Below, piece by piece: positions 1 to 9,640 of a DNA stretch of 64,000 nucleotides. A program made the position numbers and the translations under genes. The number at the start of each line of letters is the position of its first letter. The stretch's first letter is position 1. The notes under the pieces were generated by a model that did no database searches, was not told the origin of the DNA, and worked only from the letters and a program-made list of their open reading frames with translations. Source of the stretch: Chitinophaga sp. (lineage in GTDB: Bacteria; Bacteroidota; Bacteroidia; Chitinophagales; Chitinophagaceae); contig NZ_JAFAIX010000012.1 in assembly GCF_019236475.1 (NCBI RefSeq), positions 992,001 to 1,056,000 on the forward strand, read 5' to 3'.

Positions 1-111
1 CACTTCAATCCTGAAGTCGGCAGCTTTGGTTCCAGTACAACACAAGGGATTGAATTATCAGGTGCACCTACAACACGTCGTTTTGGTGTGAACGTGAAAG
101 TGACCTTCTAG
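1..111 (+). CDS. SusC-like TonB-dependent receptor, C-terminal end (partial)
   Basis: The frame is open from the first base and ends with TAG at 109-111, giving the last 36 residues of a protein that begins before the window. It ends in RRFGVNVKVTF, the terminal beta strand with a C-terminal aromatic residue that is typical of outer-membrane barrels and of SusC/RagA receptors. The gene lies 22 bp before a SusD-type lipoprotein gene in the same direction, which is the standard SusC-SusD order. Substrate cannot be inferred from this fragment. Confidence 0.85.
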   Translation, partial: HFNPEVGSFGSSTTQGIELSGAPTTRRFGVNVKVTF

Positions 112-133
112 TTTTCATAAAAACAATCAATCG

Positions 134-1858
134 ATGAAAAGACTAAGATATATTATCATTGGAGTGTTTCTGGTAATTGCTGCTAGCTGTACCAAAGACT
201 TCCTTAAGATAAACACCGATCCAAATAACCCAACGACGTCCACGCTTCCATTATTATTAACTGCATCGGAAGAAGGTCTGACATACATGTTGGGTTTTAG
301 TAACAGTAGTTCCCGTGGAGCCGTTGGCTTAACAGAAGTATTGGCCGTCTATGTGCATCAGGTAACCGTACGTGAAGATCCGGACCAATATGGGGCGCAG
401 GGAGATGATTTCAATATCAATGGCGCCTGGAATCAGTTTTACACCGCCGCCAAGCAAAACAATGATTTGCTTGGTGCCATGGAAAATCTGAATGTATTGA
501 TCCGACAGGCAGATGCCGCCGGCGATCACAGGTATTCCGGTATCGGAAGGATTCTGAAGGCTTATGGCATGAGTATGATGGTAGATGCTTTTGCGGATAT
601 TCCTTTCTCTCAGGCCAACCAATATGCATTGGCTGGCATTGGCTATCCCGTATTTGATAAAGGAGCAACTATCTATCCACAGTTATTTACCATGTTGGAT
701 TCAGGAATAGCGATGCTTTCCATTAAAGGAGGCAATACCACTGTTCCGGGAACGGATGATATACTGTTTGGAGGAGATACCGTGAAATGGAGAAAAGCAG
801 GAAATAGTATCAAGTTGAAGATGTTGAATCAGGTAAGGTTGGTGCAGAATGTTTCTGCGCAAGCCACCTCTTTGACCTCTTCTGCCAGTAACCTGATTGG
901 CTCCTGGACAGGCGCCATGAAAGTGAATTATACTTCGCAGCAGACACCGGATGACAGAAATCCTGGTTATAATGATTACTACGCTACGCAGAAGTCGCAT
1001 TACATGAGTCCATGGTTTTATTCCATCTTGAAGGGATATAATCCGAATATTCTCACAGGAATACAGGACCCAAGGATTCCATATTACTTCTACAATCAGA
1101 ACAGTGCTACAGATGCTGCGCAGAATACCACAGAATTCCGGGATGGAGGATTTATCAGTATTTATTTTGGCTCTCAGGGGCCTAACCGGGATAAATCCCA
1201 GGATAACAGTTTGACTGTATTTGGTATTTATCCGGTGGGGGGTAAGTATGATGATGGCAGTCACACCGTGGTTAATAACAACAGTGCAACAGGAGCGGCG
1301 CCATTACGTTTGCTGACCTATGCAGATGTGTTATATATCGAGGCAGAACTAATGCTCACTGGGAATATTCCTGGCAACCCAAGAGCCACGTTGTTGGCAG
1401 CCATACAGGAATCTTTCCACCAGGTAGATCTCGTAGTAGCAGTTGCAAATAAAGGGCAGAACATCCCTGCATTAGTTGGTTCCGCTGCCATGACTACTTA
1501 TGTAAATGCTGTAATGGCACAATATGATGCCCGATCAATAACAGGAAAACTGGAAATGGTAATGACGCAAAAGTGGATATCTAGTTTTGGTTTCAGTTGC
1601 GATGCTTATACAGATTATCGTCGTACGGGTTTTCCAGTACTCTGGAATCCTAATGATCCTACGATGGCCCCTGGCGGGTTGGTGCAACCTCCGATTAATG
1701 GTGATCCTACACAGCCTGGAGCGCAGCCTAAAGTAAAGGTAGCGTTGAACAGAGGGTATCCATTATCGCTTCCATGGCCTATTAATGAGTTGAATGTAAA
1801 CAAGAATGCACCGGCTCAGAAAAATCCGGCATCATACCCAGTATTTTGGAAACCATAA
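134..1858 (+). CDS. SusD/RagB-like outer-membrane lipoprotein
   Basis: A 574 aa surface lipoprotein with a signal peptide and lipobox ending at Cys19 (IAASC), followed by the DFLKINTDPNNP start common to the SusD_2/RagB branch. SusD proteins are alpha-helical (TPR-like) lids that sit on the SusC barrel and bind the glycan or peptide before transport. The family C-terminal region is present, with a LRLLTYADVLYIEAELML stretch near residue 390-410 that matches the conserved helix near the ligand site. It directly follows a SusC end and precedes another lipoprotein gene, so the three are probably one transcript ended by the hairpin at 2808. No sugar hydrolase is nearby, so the substrate is unknown; peptides or glycans are both possible. 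Confidence 0.9.
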   Translation: MKRLRYIIIGVFLVIAASCTKDFLKINTDPNNPTTSTLPLLLTASEEGLTYMLGFSNSSSRGAVGLTEVLAVYVHQVTVREDPDQYGAQGDDFNINGAWNQFYTAAKQNNDLLGAMENLNVLIRQADAAGDHRYSGIGRILKAYGMSMMVDAFADIPFSQANQYALAGIGYPVFDKGATIYPQLFTMLDSGIAMLSIKGGNTTVPGTDDILFGGDTVKWRKAGNSIKLKMLNQVRLVQNVSAQATSLTSSASNLIGSWTGAMKVNYTSQQTPDDRNPGYNDYYATQKSHYMSPWFYSILKGYNPNILTGIQDPRIPYYFYNQNSATDAAQNTTEFRDGGFISIYFGSQGPNRDKSQDNSLTVFGIYPVGGKYDDGSHTVVNNNSATGAAPLRLLTYADVLYIEAELMLTGNIPGNPRATLLAAIQESFHQVDLVVAVANKGQNIPALVGSAAMTTYVNAVMAQYDARSITGKLEMVMTQKWISSFGFSCDAYTDYRRTGFPVLWNPNDPTMAPGGLVQPPINGDPTQPGAQPKVKVALNRGYPLSLPWPINELNVNKNAPAQKNPASYPVFWKP

Positions 1859-1880
1859 ACAGCATTAAAACTTTGAAAGT

Positions 1881-2786
1881 ATGAAGAAACTAAATAGTTT
1901 GATGATAATGCTACTTGCAACATGCATATTCTTTGCATGCCGCAAGAATGATAATCCAAGATTACCGGAAGGCATTGTTAAGTCTGTGCTACCACAACTT
2001 AGCATTACCGGAGGAGGGGATGTTATCATTCAGCAAATGAGTGCATTTAAAACGAATATCCAGGTAGCCTTATATTTTCCTAATGGCGAACAGCCGCAGA
2101 AGATGGATTTGCGGGTAATCCTTAATGGGAATTACAACAATATCCAGACGATTCAGGCTAATATTACCACCTTCCCTACTACGGTTACAGTTACTGGTCC
2201 GCAGTTGGCGCAGTTGTTTGGCTTGAATGTAAATAATCCGCCTACAGGAAGTTCCTTCACCATAGCGCCAGATATTACACTGAAGAATGGGAAGGTAATA
2301 CAAGCTTTCACCACGGGGCTTTCCGGAGCTACTGTAATCAATCTGCCGCCATTTGGAACAGATGCGCATTCCTTCCCAAATTCTACATTGACCCTGAATT
2401 TCCCGATTGTATGTCCTTTGAACATGCATCTTTATGCGCCTGAAGTAGGCTTCAGCATATTAAATGTGCAAGATCCGGACTTCTGGGGGAATTATACAGT
2501 CAGGGCGCAGATAGGCTCAGGTGCGGATACGGCTAAACTAACTTTGTTAGACTGGGTGCAAATTCCAAATGCAGCAGTAGTGGCTATTGTGAATGTAAAA
2601 ACGCAGCAGGTAACGGTGCCAAAAGTGACATATGCACCTCTTTTGCTTACTACGCCTTATCATAATCCAACTGTAAGTGGATCAGGTAATATGAGTACTT
2701 GTGATACATCCATTTTACTCACGCTGACCAATACGGTAACGGAAGGTAGTTTTGGCAACGCCAATACGAGAATTAGTGTGCATTGA
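1881..2786 (+). CDS. SusD-associated surface lipoprotein, unknown ligand
   Basis: A 301 aa protein with a lipobox ending at Cys20 (FFACRKN), rich in beta-type sequence (alternating Thr, Val, Asn, Gly). I do not recognise a specific family. It starts 22 bp after the susD stop and is the third gene of the SusC-SusD set, the place where SusE/SusF-like glycan-binding lipoproteins or DUF1735-like proteins are found. By position it may be an extra surface ligand-binding subunit. Its last cysteine-containing segment is near residue 272. No enzyme motif is visible. Confidence 0.7.
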   Translation: MKKLNSLMIMLLATCIFFACRKNDNPRLPEGIVKSVLPQLSITGGGDVIIQQMSAFKTNIQVALYFPNGEQPQKMDLRVILNGNYNNIQTIQANITTFPTTVTVTGPQLAQLFGLNVNNPPTGSSFTIAPDITLKNGKVIQAFTTGLSGATVINLPPFGTDAHSFPNSTLTLNFPIVCPLNMHLYAPEVGFSILNVQDPDFWGNYTVRAQIGSGADTAKLTLLDWVQIPNAAVVAIVNVKTQQVTVPKVTYAPLLLTTPYHNPTVSGSGNMSTCDTSILLTLTNTVTEGSFGNANTRISVH

Positions 2787-2807
2787 GTATAACAAAATAT
2801 TCTTTAG

Positions 2808-2838
2808 AAAAAGCGGTTCGGATACGAGCCGCTTTTTT
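2808..2838 (+). terminator. Rho-independent terminator after first Sus operon
   Basis: An inverted repeat AAGCGGTTCG / CGAGCCGCTT (one G-U pair) with a GATA-type loop is followed by seven T residues. It lies 22 bp after the stop of the third lipoprotein gene and separates it from the long leader of the next susC. Confidence 0.8.
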
Positions 2839-3479
2839 TATGTTAAAAGTTGTGTAGAAAAATATATAAGGGCTATTATTTAATTCTCCATTAAATAATT
2901 GTTCTTCAATATTTTTCCCATATTAACGATTCTTTAAGTTAGAAAATGTTAAATAATAACACGATAATGTTATGGAATCGGATTGGCATTACAGTATATT
3001 TGTCAGATAACTTTAGGGTGTATGCCTTGAGAGTTGACAAAATCTGACGCTTATTTAGGATAGAAGGAGTTTAAATTGCTTATGAGGGAACATTCGCCAA
3101 CCGAAATTTTCCTGTTATAAAAAGAACAATCCATTTTAGCGATTCAATAGGGGGTATTTAACGATGCTTCCGTCAGTAAGAATGTAGAATGTCTGCTGTA
3201 GTGCAGGAGCTATTGTAGCTGATAGAAGTTTTGTCAGATTTTAGAGAATTTTCAACCAATCGAATCAAAATTTAACTGATAAAGTACAGTGGGATTTAAA
3301 ATAATTATTCATTAAGGTTTTTCAGATGGCTCTCAGTAATAAAGTACTGTAGTAGTATTCATTTTATCTTATTTATTGAATTTGGTTATGTAAATGAAGG
3401 CGAAGATGTCTAATGGCACTCCTATACTCATTACCTAGCCAATAATTACCGATTTACTTTTATCTAATCAAGATCGCTT
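2839..3479 (+). promoter_or_regulatory. AT-rich 640 bp leader region of the second susC
   Basis: No convincing gene is present. A TATATTTG (2995-3002) matches the Bacteroidota -7 box TAnnTTTG but lacks a good -33 TTTG at the right distance. Two short repeats stand out: TTTGTCAGAT at 2999-3008 and 3230-3239, with the inverted form ATCTGAC at 3042-3048; and ATAAAGTAC at 3279-3287 and again exactly 60 bp later at 3339-3347. No ECF sigma or anti-sigma gene is nearby, so control of this locus by a distant regulator through these repeats, or by a long untranslated leader, is an inference. Confidence 0.45.
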
Positions 3480-6400
3480 ATGAAGAAAGGATTATTCCTC
3501 TGGCTGCTAGCAGTCCTCAGTGTCTTTCAGGCACTAGCTCAATCAAGAACGATTTCAGGTAAGGTAACCGATGCAAAAGACGGTTCTCCCTTGCCTGGCG
3601 TTACTGTAAAGATCCCTGGTACCAATGTTGGTACGCTTACCACTCCGAATGGTGAATTTAAACTGACTGTTGCAGATAAAACCAACACATTGGAATTTTC
3701 CTTTGTTGGTTATGCTGTACAGAAAGTAAATGTCACTGGTAGAAGCAGTGTGAATGTGTTGCTGGAAGGCGACCAGAAAGCGCTGAATGAAGTGATTGTT
3801 GTGGGTTATGGTACACAGGAACGTAAAAACGTAACTGCATCTATCGCTAAGATTGATGGTGGTGCGTTAAAGAATGCTGCTTCTCCTGCGATTGACCGTC
3901 AATTGGCTGGTCAGGTAGCGGGTGTACAGGCTACTGTAGGAAGTGGTGTACTGGGTCAACCTGCTCGTATCCGTATCCGTGGTACAAACTCCCTGAGCTC
4001 CGGTACAGATCCTCTGTACGTAGTTGATGGAGTACCTATCATCACTGGTGATCAGAGTGGTGTAACTCCTTACAACCCACTGGGTGATATCAACCCTAAT
4101 GATATCGAAAGTATGGAAGTACTGAAAGATGGTTCTGCAACTGCGATCTACGGTTCTCGCGCTGCGAATGGCGTTATCCTCGTTACCACCAAAAAAGGTA
4201 AACAAGGTAAAGCTAAAATCAACTATGATGCTTGGTTTGCTGCTGCGTCTCCATCTAAAAAATTCAGCCTGCTGAATGCAGATGAATTCATTACTATCGC
4301 GAATGAAAAATATACTAATAAAGGCGCTGCTGCTCCTGCGAAACCAACACCTAATCCTAATGGCGGTAACTATGATACCGATTGGCAGGATATCGTGACC
4401 AGAACTGGTTTCCAGCAGAATCACAACCTCTCTATCAGCGGTGCAAATGATCAAACCAACTACTACGTTTCATTAGGTTATTCTGACTTGAAAGGTATGC
4501 TGGTGGGTAACGATCAGAAAAAATACCAGTTGCGTATGAAAGTAGAACAGAAAGCACTGGACATCGTAACACTGGGTGTTAATGCTGCTGTTTCTCACAC
4601 TACCAACAATGGTTTCAATACCGGCGCAAGTGGTCTGTCTAGCTCTATTTCCAATGCACTGCGTTCTTTACCAAACGTACCTGCTATGTGGCCTGACGGT
4701 ACCTACAATATTGATGTTGCGGGTAACGTTCTGGGACAAGGTGCTAACCTGACTTCCATTGCGGATAACTACACCAACATTAAATATGTACTGGATCACA
4801 ATATCTACAGAAACAAAAACCTGGCATTCACTGGTAACTCTTTCGTGAATGTGGAAGTCCTCAAAGGTTTAAACCTGAGATCTCAAATTGGTGTAAACCT
4901 GCTGAGCGGCGAAGACTACCAATATTGGAATCCAATCCATGGTGATGGTAGAAGCAGCGGTGGTTACGTATTTCAACAACAAATTCCTAGCTTCCGTTAC
5001 AACTGGGCTAATACTTTATCCTATAACAAAACTTTCAATGGCCACAACATCAATGCTGTTGCAGGTATGGAAGTTCAGAAAAGCAGAGAAAGATATTTCT
5101 ATGGTCAGGCTAATGGTCTGAGCAGTCCTTTCTTTGGCGATAACAACCTGATCTCTGGTAGCTATACTACTCAGAAATCTGGTGGTGGAATTGTTGAAAG
5201 AGCCTTCAGATCAACATTTGCTCGTGTAGCTTATACTTATAAAGACCGTTATATCTTATCCGGTACTTTCCGTAGAGATGCTATCTCTTCTCTGCCTCCG
5301 GGTCATCAGAATGCTAACCTGCCAGGTGTTTCTGCTGGTTGGAGACTTTCTGAAGAAAGCTTCTTCAAAAATGCTGGTATCGCAAATGTATTCAGCAATG
5401 TAAAAATCCGTGGTGGTTGGGCTAAAGTAGGTAACGTAGATATCGGATCATATCCATATGTAGGTTCTTACAAAGCTGCTGTTTATGGTACTAACGGTGG
5501 TCTGGTTTATAACAACGTTTATAACCCTAATCTGACCTTCGAAACCAGTAAAAAAGTTAACCTTGGTCTGGACCTGGGTCTGTTGAAAGATCGTATCACT
5601 GTTACTGCTGATTACTTCAAGAACAATATCGACAACATGGTATTGTCTGCACCAGTTGCTCCTTCCCTTGGTGTTCCAAGTGCAGGTGCTCCAAACCAAA
5701 TCAGCCTGAACGTAGGTAAGATGTACAACCAAGGTGTTGAGTTCTCTGTAAACTCTACCAATATTAGCAAAGGTGACTTTACCTGGACAACTGCATTCAA
5801 CGTTACTTTTGTACAGAACAAAGTACAGGCACTGGTTAATAACCAAGATATCGTAAAGAGCTACAATGTAACTAGCGTTGGACGTACTATCGGTGAATTC
5901 TATGGTTATGTTTACCAAGGTGTAAACCCTGCAAACGGTAACCCACTGTGGCAGAAAGCAGATGGTTCTACTGTACAAGGCGACTACAAAACTGCTGCAT
6001 ACTACAAGTATGATCCTTCCAAACCTGGTGATATGAGTCAGCCTGCTGCAGCGCTTACCGCTACAGACAAACAGTTCCTGGGTAAATCCACTCCTACTTA
6101 CTATGGTGGTCTGAACAACACTGTTACTTACAAAGGATTTGATTTCAATATCTTCTTCTCCTTCGCAGGTGGTAACAAAGTGTACAACGTTACCCGTCAG
6201 GAAACACTGAACAACCAGAAATTCCAGAACAACGGTAAAGAAATCCTGGACAGATGGACTACTCCTGGTCAAATTACCAGCGTACCTAAACTGTACCAAG
6301 GTTCTGACAACTTCATTCTGCAGAATGGTAACCTGAACAGCCGCTTCCTGGAAAAAGGTGACTTCATCCGTGCTCAGAACATTGGTCTCGGTTATAATCT

Positions 6401-6611
6401 GCCTAAAGACATGTTAAACCGTATTAAACTGAACAGCGTTCGTATCTATGCACAGGTTCAAAATGCTTTTGTAATTACTAAGTACAAAGGTGTTGATCCT
6501 GAGCTGAACTACAACATTTCTGGTCAGTCTGGTAACATCGAGCCAGGTCTGGATTATAATACTTCTCCAGTTCCTCGTACTTATACTTTGGGTTTAAACA
6601 TTGGTCTGTAA
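3480..6611 (+). CDS. SusC/RagA-type TonB-dependent outer-membrane receptor
   Basis: A 1043 aa receptor. Residues 1-20 are a signal peptide ending LAQ. An N-terminal carboxypeptidase-regulatory-like (DUF4480-type) Ig domain follows at about 23-100 (ISGKVTDAKDGSPLPGV), then a TonB-box-like VIVVGYGTQ near 107-115, a plug domain (RIRIRGTNSL, DPLYVVDGVPI) and a large beta barrel ending in TLGLNIGL. It imports oligosaccharides or peptides with energy from TonB-ExbBD. The paired susD follows after 24 bp. The start ATG is clear, with the long upstream leader. Codon use is strongly biased (AAC, CTG, GGT rich), which suggests high expression. Confidence 0.95.
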   Translation: MKKGLFLWLLAVLSVFQALAQSRTISGKVTDAKDGSPLPGVTVKIPGTNVGTLTTPNGEFKLTVADKTNTLEFSFVGYAVQKVNVTGRSSVNVLLEGDQKALNEVIVVGYGTQERKNVTASIAKIDGGALKNAASPAIDRQLAGQVAGVQATVGSGVLGQPARIRIRGTNSLSSGTDPLYVVDGVPIITGDQSGVTPYNPLGDINPNDIESMEVLKDGSATAIYGSRAANGVILVTTKKGKQGKAKINYDAWFAAASPSKKFSLLNADEFITIANEKYTNKGAAAPAKPTPNPNGGNYDTDWQDIVTRTGFQQNHNLSISGANDQTNYYVSLGYSDLKGMLVGNDQKKYQLRMKVEQKALDIVTLGVNAAVSHTTNNGFNTGASGLSSSISNALRSLPNVPAMWPDGTYNIDVAGNVLGQGANLTSIADNYTNIKYVLDHNIYRNKNLAFTGNSFVNVEVLKGLNLRSQIGVNLLSGEDYQYWNPIHGDGRSSGGYVFQQQIPSFRYNWANTLSYNKTFNGHNINAVAGMEVQKSRERYFYGQANGLSSPFFGDNNLISGSYTTQKSGGGIVERAFRSTFARVAYTYKDRYILSGTFRRDAISSLPPGHQNANLPGVSAGWRLSEESFFKNAGIANVFSNVKIRGGWAKVGNVDIGSYPYVGSYKAAVYGTNGGLVYNNVYNPNLTFETSKKVNLGLDLGLLKDRITVTADYFKNNIDNMVLSAPVAPSLGVPSAGAPNQISLNVGKMYNQGVEFSVNSTNISKGDFTWTTAFNVTFVQNKVQALVNNQDIVKSYNVTSVGRTIGEFYGYVYQGVNPANGNPLWQKADGSTVQGDYKTAAYYKYDPSKPGDMSQPAAALTATDKQFLGKSTPTYYGGLNNTVTYKGFDFNIFFSFAGGNKVYNVTRQETLNNQKFQNNGKEILDRWTTPGQITSVPKLYQGSDNFILQNGNLNSRFLEKGDFIRAQNIGLGYNLPKDMLNRIKLNSVRIYAQVQNAFVITKYKGVDPELNYNISGQSGNIEPGLDYNTSPVPRTYTLGLNIGL

Positions 6612-6635
6612 TTGTTGGGAAAAACAAAAATTATT

Positions 6636-8243
6636 ATGAGAAACATGTTCAAGTATCAATATAAAAGAAATGCTGGCCTGGTGCTCGCTGCTGGCCTTAT
6701 GGCTGCTGCCGGTCTCGCCTCCTGCAAAAAATACACGGAGCTGAAGCCGAAAAACCAGGTGGATGAAAAAGTTGTATTCACAGATTCATCCAATATTGAA
6801 CTGGCACTGAATGGTGTGTATAACACTGCTACTGTAGGTAGCTATAACGATTCTTACTCCGGTCGTGGATATCCTTTTGGTGCTGCTGCTATCGAACAGG
6901 ATGAAATGAGAGGTGAGGATATGGTCAACCTGGCTACTTTCTACGAAATCACTTACAAATCTACTTACGGTACCACTACTGCCAATAACGTGGCAATGTG
7001 GGTGAACTTATACTCTGTAATTAACCAGGCGAATGTATTCATTGAAGGAATACAGGATGCCGCCAAGAATAATGTTATTTCTGGTCCTAAGGAATTACAG
7101 TTAGAATCTGAAGCCCGCTTCCTGCGCGCTTTATCTGCTCACGAGCTGGTACTGCATTTCTGCCGTCCTTATGCAGATGGTAATGGTAGTCAGGCAGGGG
7201 TACCTTATCGTACTGTTGCTACCAACACTGTGCAGAAAGTTCAGCAGAATCTTACTATGCCAAGAGGTACAGTAGCGGATGATTATAAAGCGATGCTGGC
7301 TGATCTGGATTTCGCAGAGCAGAACATTGGTACTGGAAATGCTATTTCCAAAGCCAACAAAGGTGCTGCTATTGCGCTGAAAACAAGGATCAAACTGCAC
7401 ATGGGTGATTATGCAGGAGTAATTGCAGAAGCTACCAAATTAGGTGCTAACCTGGCTACTCCAGGCAGTCCTGTTAATGGTTACAAACTGGAAGCAGATC
7501 CAACTACCGTGTTTGGTTCCTATTCTAAAAACACAGAGTCTATCTTCTCTATCGCCAACAGCGTAAACGCGAATGGTGATGTGAATGGTGCCCTCGCTCA
7601 AATGTTCGGTTCATCTGCACCTGCTGCTGGTCGTGGTCTGGTTGCAATCAGTCCTAATCTGTATAATGCAGCTTACTGGCCTACAACTGATGCTCGTAGA
7701 AATCTGCTTCTCAGACAATCTGGTAAGCAATACATTTTCACAACGAAGTATACTGATTATGCCAATAAAGGTGATTGGGCTCCAATCATCCGTTATGCAG
7801 AGGTACTGCTGAATGCTGCTGAAGCATACAACCGTACTGGTAATGCTGTACAAGCATACCTGCTGTATAAAACAGTACATAACAGATCAAATAAAGTGGG
7901 TACAATTGGTAATCTGCCTGACCTTATTCCTGGCACCATTACTGACCTGACGCTGGCTATCCTGAATGAGCGTCGTGTTGAGTTCGTGGCTGAAGGTCGT
8001 CGTTGGCCAGATATTCATCGTCTGGCACTGGATGCCAAATACGGTACTGGCGGTATTCCTGCTAAAGTTGATCCAGCTATCCTGAAATCAAGCGGTGCTG
8101 ATTACGATACCTTAAAAGCGCCGATTATTCCAACTGGTATTGCTGCTATTCCATATAGCGACTACCGTTTCCTCTGGCCGTTCCCAGCCACTGAAACTGC
8201 TTCCAACCCAACTTTGAAAGCGTCTCAGAATCCTGGTTACTAA
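6636..8243 (+). CDS. SusD/RagB-like lipoprotein paired with the second susC
   Basis: A 535 aa lipoprotein. I place the start at ATG 6636 rather than at the TTG 6612 that touches the susC stop; ATG 6645 is another option. The signal peptide ends with lipobox LASC at Cys30. The RagB/SusD family end is present: an ERRVEFVAEGRRWPDIHRL segment and a C-terminal FLWPFPATE...NPTLKASQNPGY block, both highly characteristic. It forms the lid of the SusCD complex on the cell surface. It is the last gene of the operon: a strong terminator follows at 8299. Confidence 0.93.
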   Translation: MRNMFKYQYKRNAGLVLAAGLMAAAGLASCKKYTELKPKNQVDEKVVFTDSSNIELALNGVYNTATVGSYNDSYSGRGYPFGAAAIEQDEMRGEDMVNLATFYEITYKSTYGTTTANNVAMWVNLYSVINQANVFIEGIQDAAKNNVISGPKELQLESEARFLRALSAHELVLHFCRPYADGNGSQAGVPYRTVATNTVQKVQQNLTMPRGTVADDYKAMLADLDFAEQNIGTGNAISKANKGAAIALKTRIKLHMGDYAGVIAEATKLGANLATPGSPVNGYKLEADPTTVFGSYSKNTESIFSIANSVNANGDVNGALAQMFGSSAPAAGRGLVAISPNLYNAAYWPTTDARRNLLLRQSGKQYIFTTKYTDYANKGDWAPIIRYAEVLLNAAEAYNRTGNAVQAYLLYKTVHNRSNKVGTIGNLPDLIPGTITDLTLAILNERRVEFVAEGRRWPDIHRLALDAKYGTGGIPAKVDPAILKSSGADYDTLKAPIIPTGIAAIPYSDYRFLWPFPATETASNPTLKASQNPGY

Positions 8244-8298
8244 TGGTCTTTGCAATAAAGTGTAGAGCAAACTTGTAGATAAACTAGTAAATGAAAGT

Positions 8299-8330
8299 AA
8301 GGGTGTACCAATCGGTACACCCTTCTTTTT
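8299..8330 (+). terminator. Terminator after second susCD
   Basis: AAGGGTGTACC, loop AATC, GGTACACCCTT, then a T-rich tract (CTTTTTT). A perfect 11 bp stem 56 bp downstream of the susD stop. Confidence 0.88.
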
Positions 8331-8358
8331 TGACCTTTATCTCCCTAATATCCCACAA

Positions 8359-8397
8359 AAAAATCCCCGGTAGTATCAGTTACTACCGGGGATTTTT
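8359..8397. terminator. Bidirectional terminator between convergent genes
   Basis: A perfect 17 bp inverted repeat built on ATCCCCGGTAGTA / TACTACCGGGGAT with loop TCAGT, flanked by A-tract and T-tract, so it can act on both strands. It sits 16 bp beyond the stop of the minus-strand thioredoxin gene. Confidence 0.88.
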
Positions 8398-8413
8398 TAT
8401 TCGTTTTATGCTA

Positions 8414-9577
8414 TCATTTTAAGACTTCTTTCAGCTTGGCTTCCAGTTCAGGTCCTCTCAGATTAGAGGCAATTACTTTACCCTGTGGATCCATTAAGAA
8501 ATTAGCTGGAATAGCATTGATGCCGTACATATTCACCACAGCAGATTCCCAGTATTTCAGGTCGCTAACATGTGTCCAGTCCAGTTTATCCTTTTTGATC
8601 GCATCGAGCCAGTTACCTTTCTCTTTATCAAGGGAAACTCCCAGTACTGTGAAGTTCTTGTTTTTGAACTGTTGGTAAGCTTTTACCACATTTGGGTTTT
8701 CAGCACGGCAAGGTCCGCACCAGCTAGCCCAGAAGTCCACCAGTACATATTTACCACGGAAGGAACTGAGACTAACCATTTTACCGGTAGGATCAGGCAG
8801 TGAGAATTCAGGAGCTGCTTCGCCGATTTTAACTGCGATAGAAGGACCTTCGCCACCTGCTGCGTCAGCGCCAGTGGCAGTCTGCGATTTTTCCATTTCT
8901 GCTACTCTATCCAGCATGCTTTTAACCAGGGTATTTTTAGGGAAGCGTTTTCCCATATTGGCCAGCACTTGTTTGTGTGCGATGATCTCCTCTCCGTTTC
9001 TTACTTGGCTGATAGCAAAAACTGCATTAGCAGGGAATTTTGTCTTATCGGCAGCAATAAAGAAGCTTTCTTCAAAATCCTTTTCTTTACGCTGGAAATC
9101 CTGCACTTTAGGTTGTAAAATGCTGTCTGGCGTTTTAATAGTGTGCAAACTATCCAGGGTACGCATTTCTTCTGTCAGCGCGATGGATTGTTTGCTGATA
9201 TCTCCCAGGAATTTCTGGAGTTCGGCAGTGGATTCAGAACCTTCCACTTTCATGTTTTCCAAGTCGTCCATATTCCCTTCCAGCTTCATATCGCCGGCAT
9301 CCAGGGAGAGCACGACGAATTTGCCATTCGGGAATTTGATGCGGTAGAGGCCTTGTTCGGGCACCATGCCTTTCAAGGTGAATTTACCGCTTGCATCCTT
9401 TACTGTGGTGGAATCCACCGCTTTAACATTGGCTAATGTCAGTTCTTCCAATACTACAGATCCAAGAGGTAGGTTAGTAAAGTGTCCTTCAATTTTGAAT
9501 TCTCCTTTTTCCTGTTGCTGACCCGTACATCCCGCGATCAATGCGGCGGCTGACAACCATAAAAAGTATTTTTTCAT
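8414..9577 (-). CDS. TlpA-like thiol-disulfide oxidoreductase lipoprotein
   Basis: A 387 aa envelope protein: lipobox ending at Cys17 (IAGC), an N-terminal DUF4369-like beta domain at about 25-115, a helical linker, and a C-terminal AhpC/TSA-Redoxin domain from about 250 with the active-site motif WCGPC at 286-290. A cis-proline segment (NAIPANFLMDPQGK) is also present. Such proteins reduce disulfides or act in cytochrome maturation in the periplasm of Bacteroidota; the partner here is unknown. It stands alone between terminators at 8359 and the gatB gene, which is 63 bp upstream in the same direction. Confidence 0.9.
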   Translation of the reverse strand: MKKYFLWLSAAALIAGCTGQQQEKGEFKIEGHFTNLPLGSVVLEELTLANVKAVDSTTVKDASGKFTLKGMVPEQGLYRIKFPNGKFVVLSLDAGDMKLEGNMDDLENMKVEGSESTAELQKFLGDISKQSIALTEEMRTLDSLHTIKTPDSILQPKVQDFQRKEKDFEESFFIAADKTKFPANAVFAISQVRNGEEIIAHKQVLANMGKRFPKNTLVKSMLDRVAEMEKSQTATGADAAGGEGPSIAVKIGEAAPEFSLPDPTGKMVSLSSFRGKYVLVDFWASWCGPCRAENPNVVKAYQQFKNKNFTVLGVSLDKEKGNWLDAIKKDKLDWTHVSDLKYWESAVVNMYGINAIPANFLMDPQGKVIASNLRGPELEAKLKEVLK

Positions 9578-9640
9578 GTATTCGAAATTTTAAATCTGAT
9601 TGCGCAAACCTCCAAATTAGGTTAAAATTGCGGATTGGCC

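Noticed and set aside
5448..6299. Long minus-strand frame across susC
   Set aside because: It is antisense to a strongly conserved receptor gene with biased codons and has no protein features of its own.
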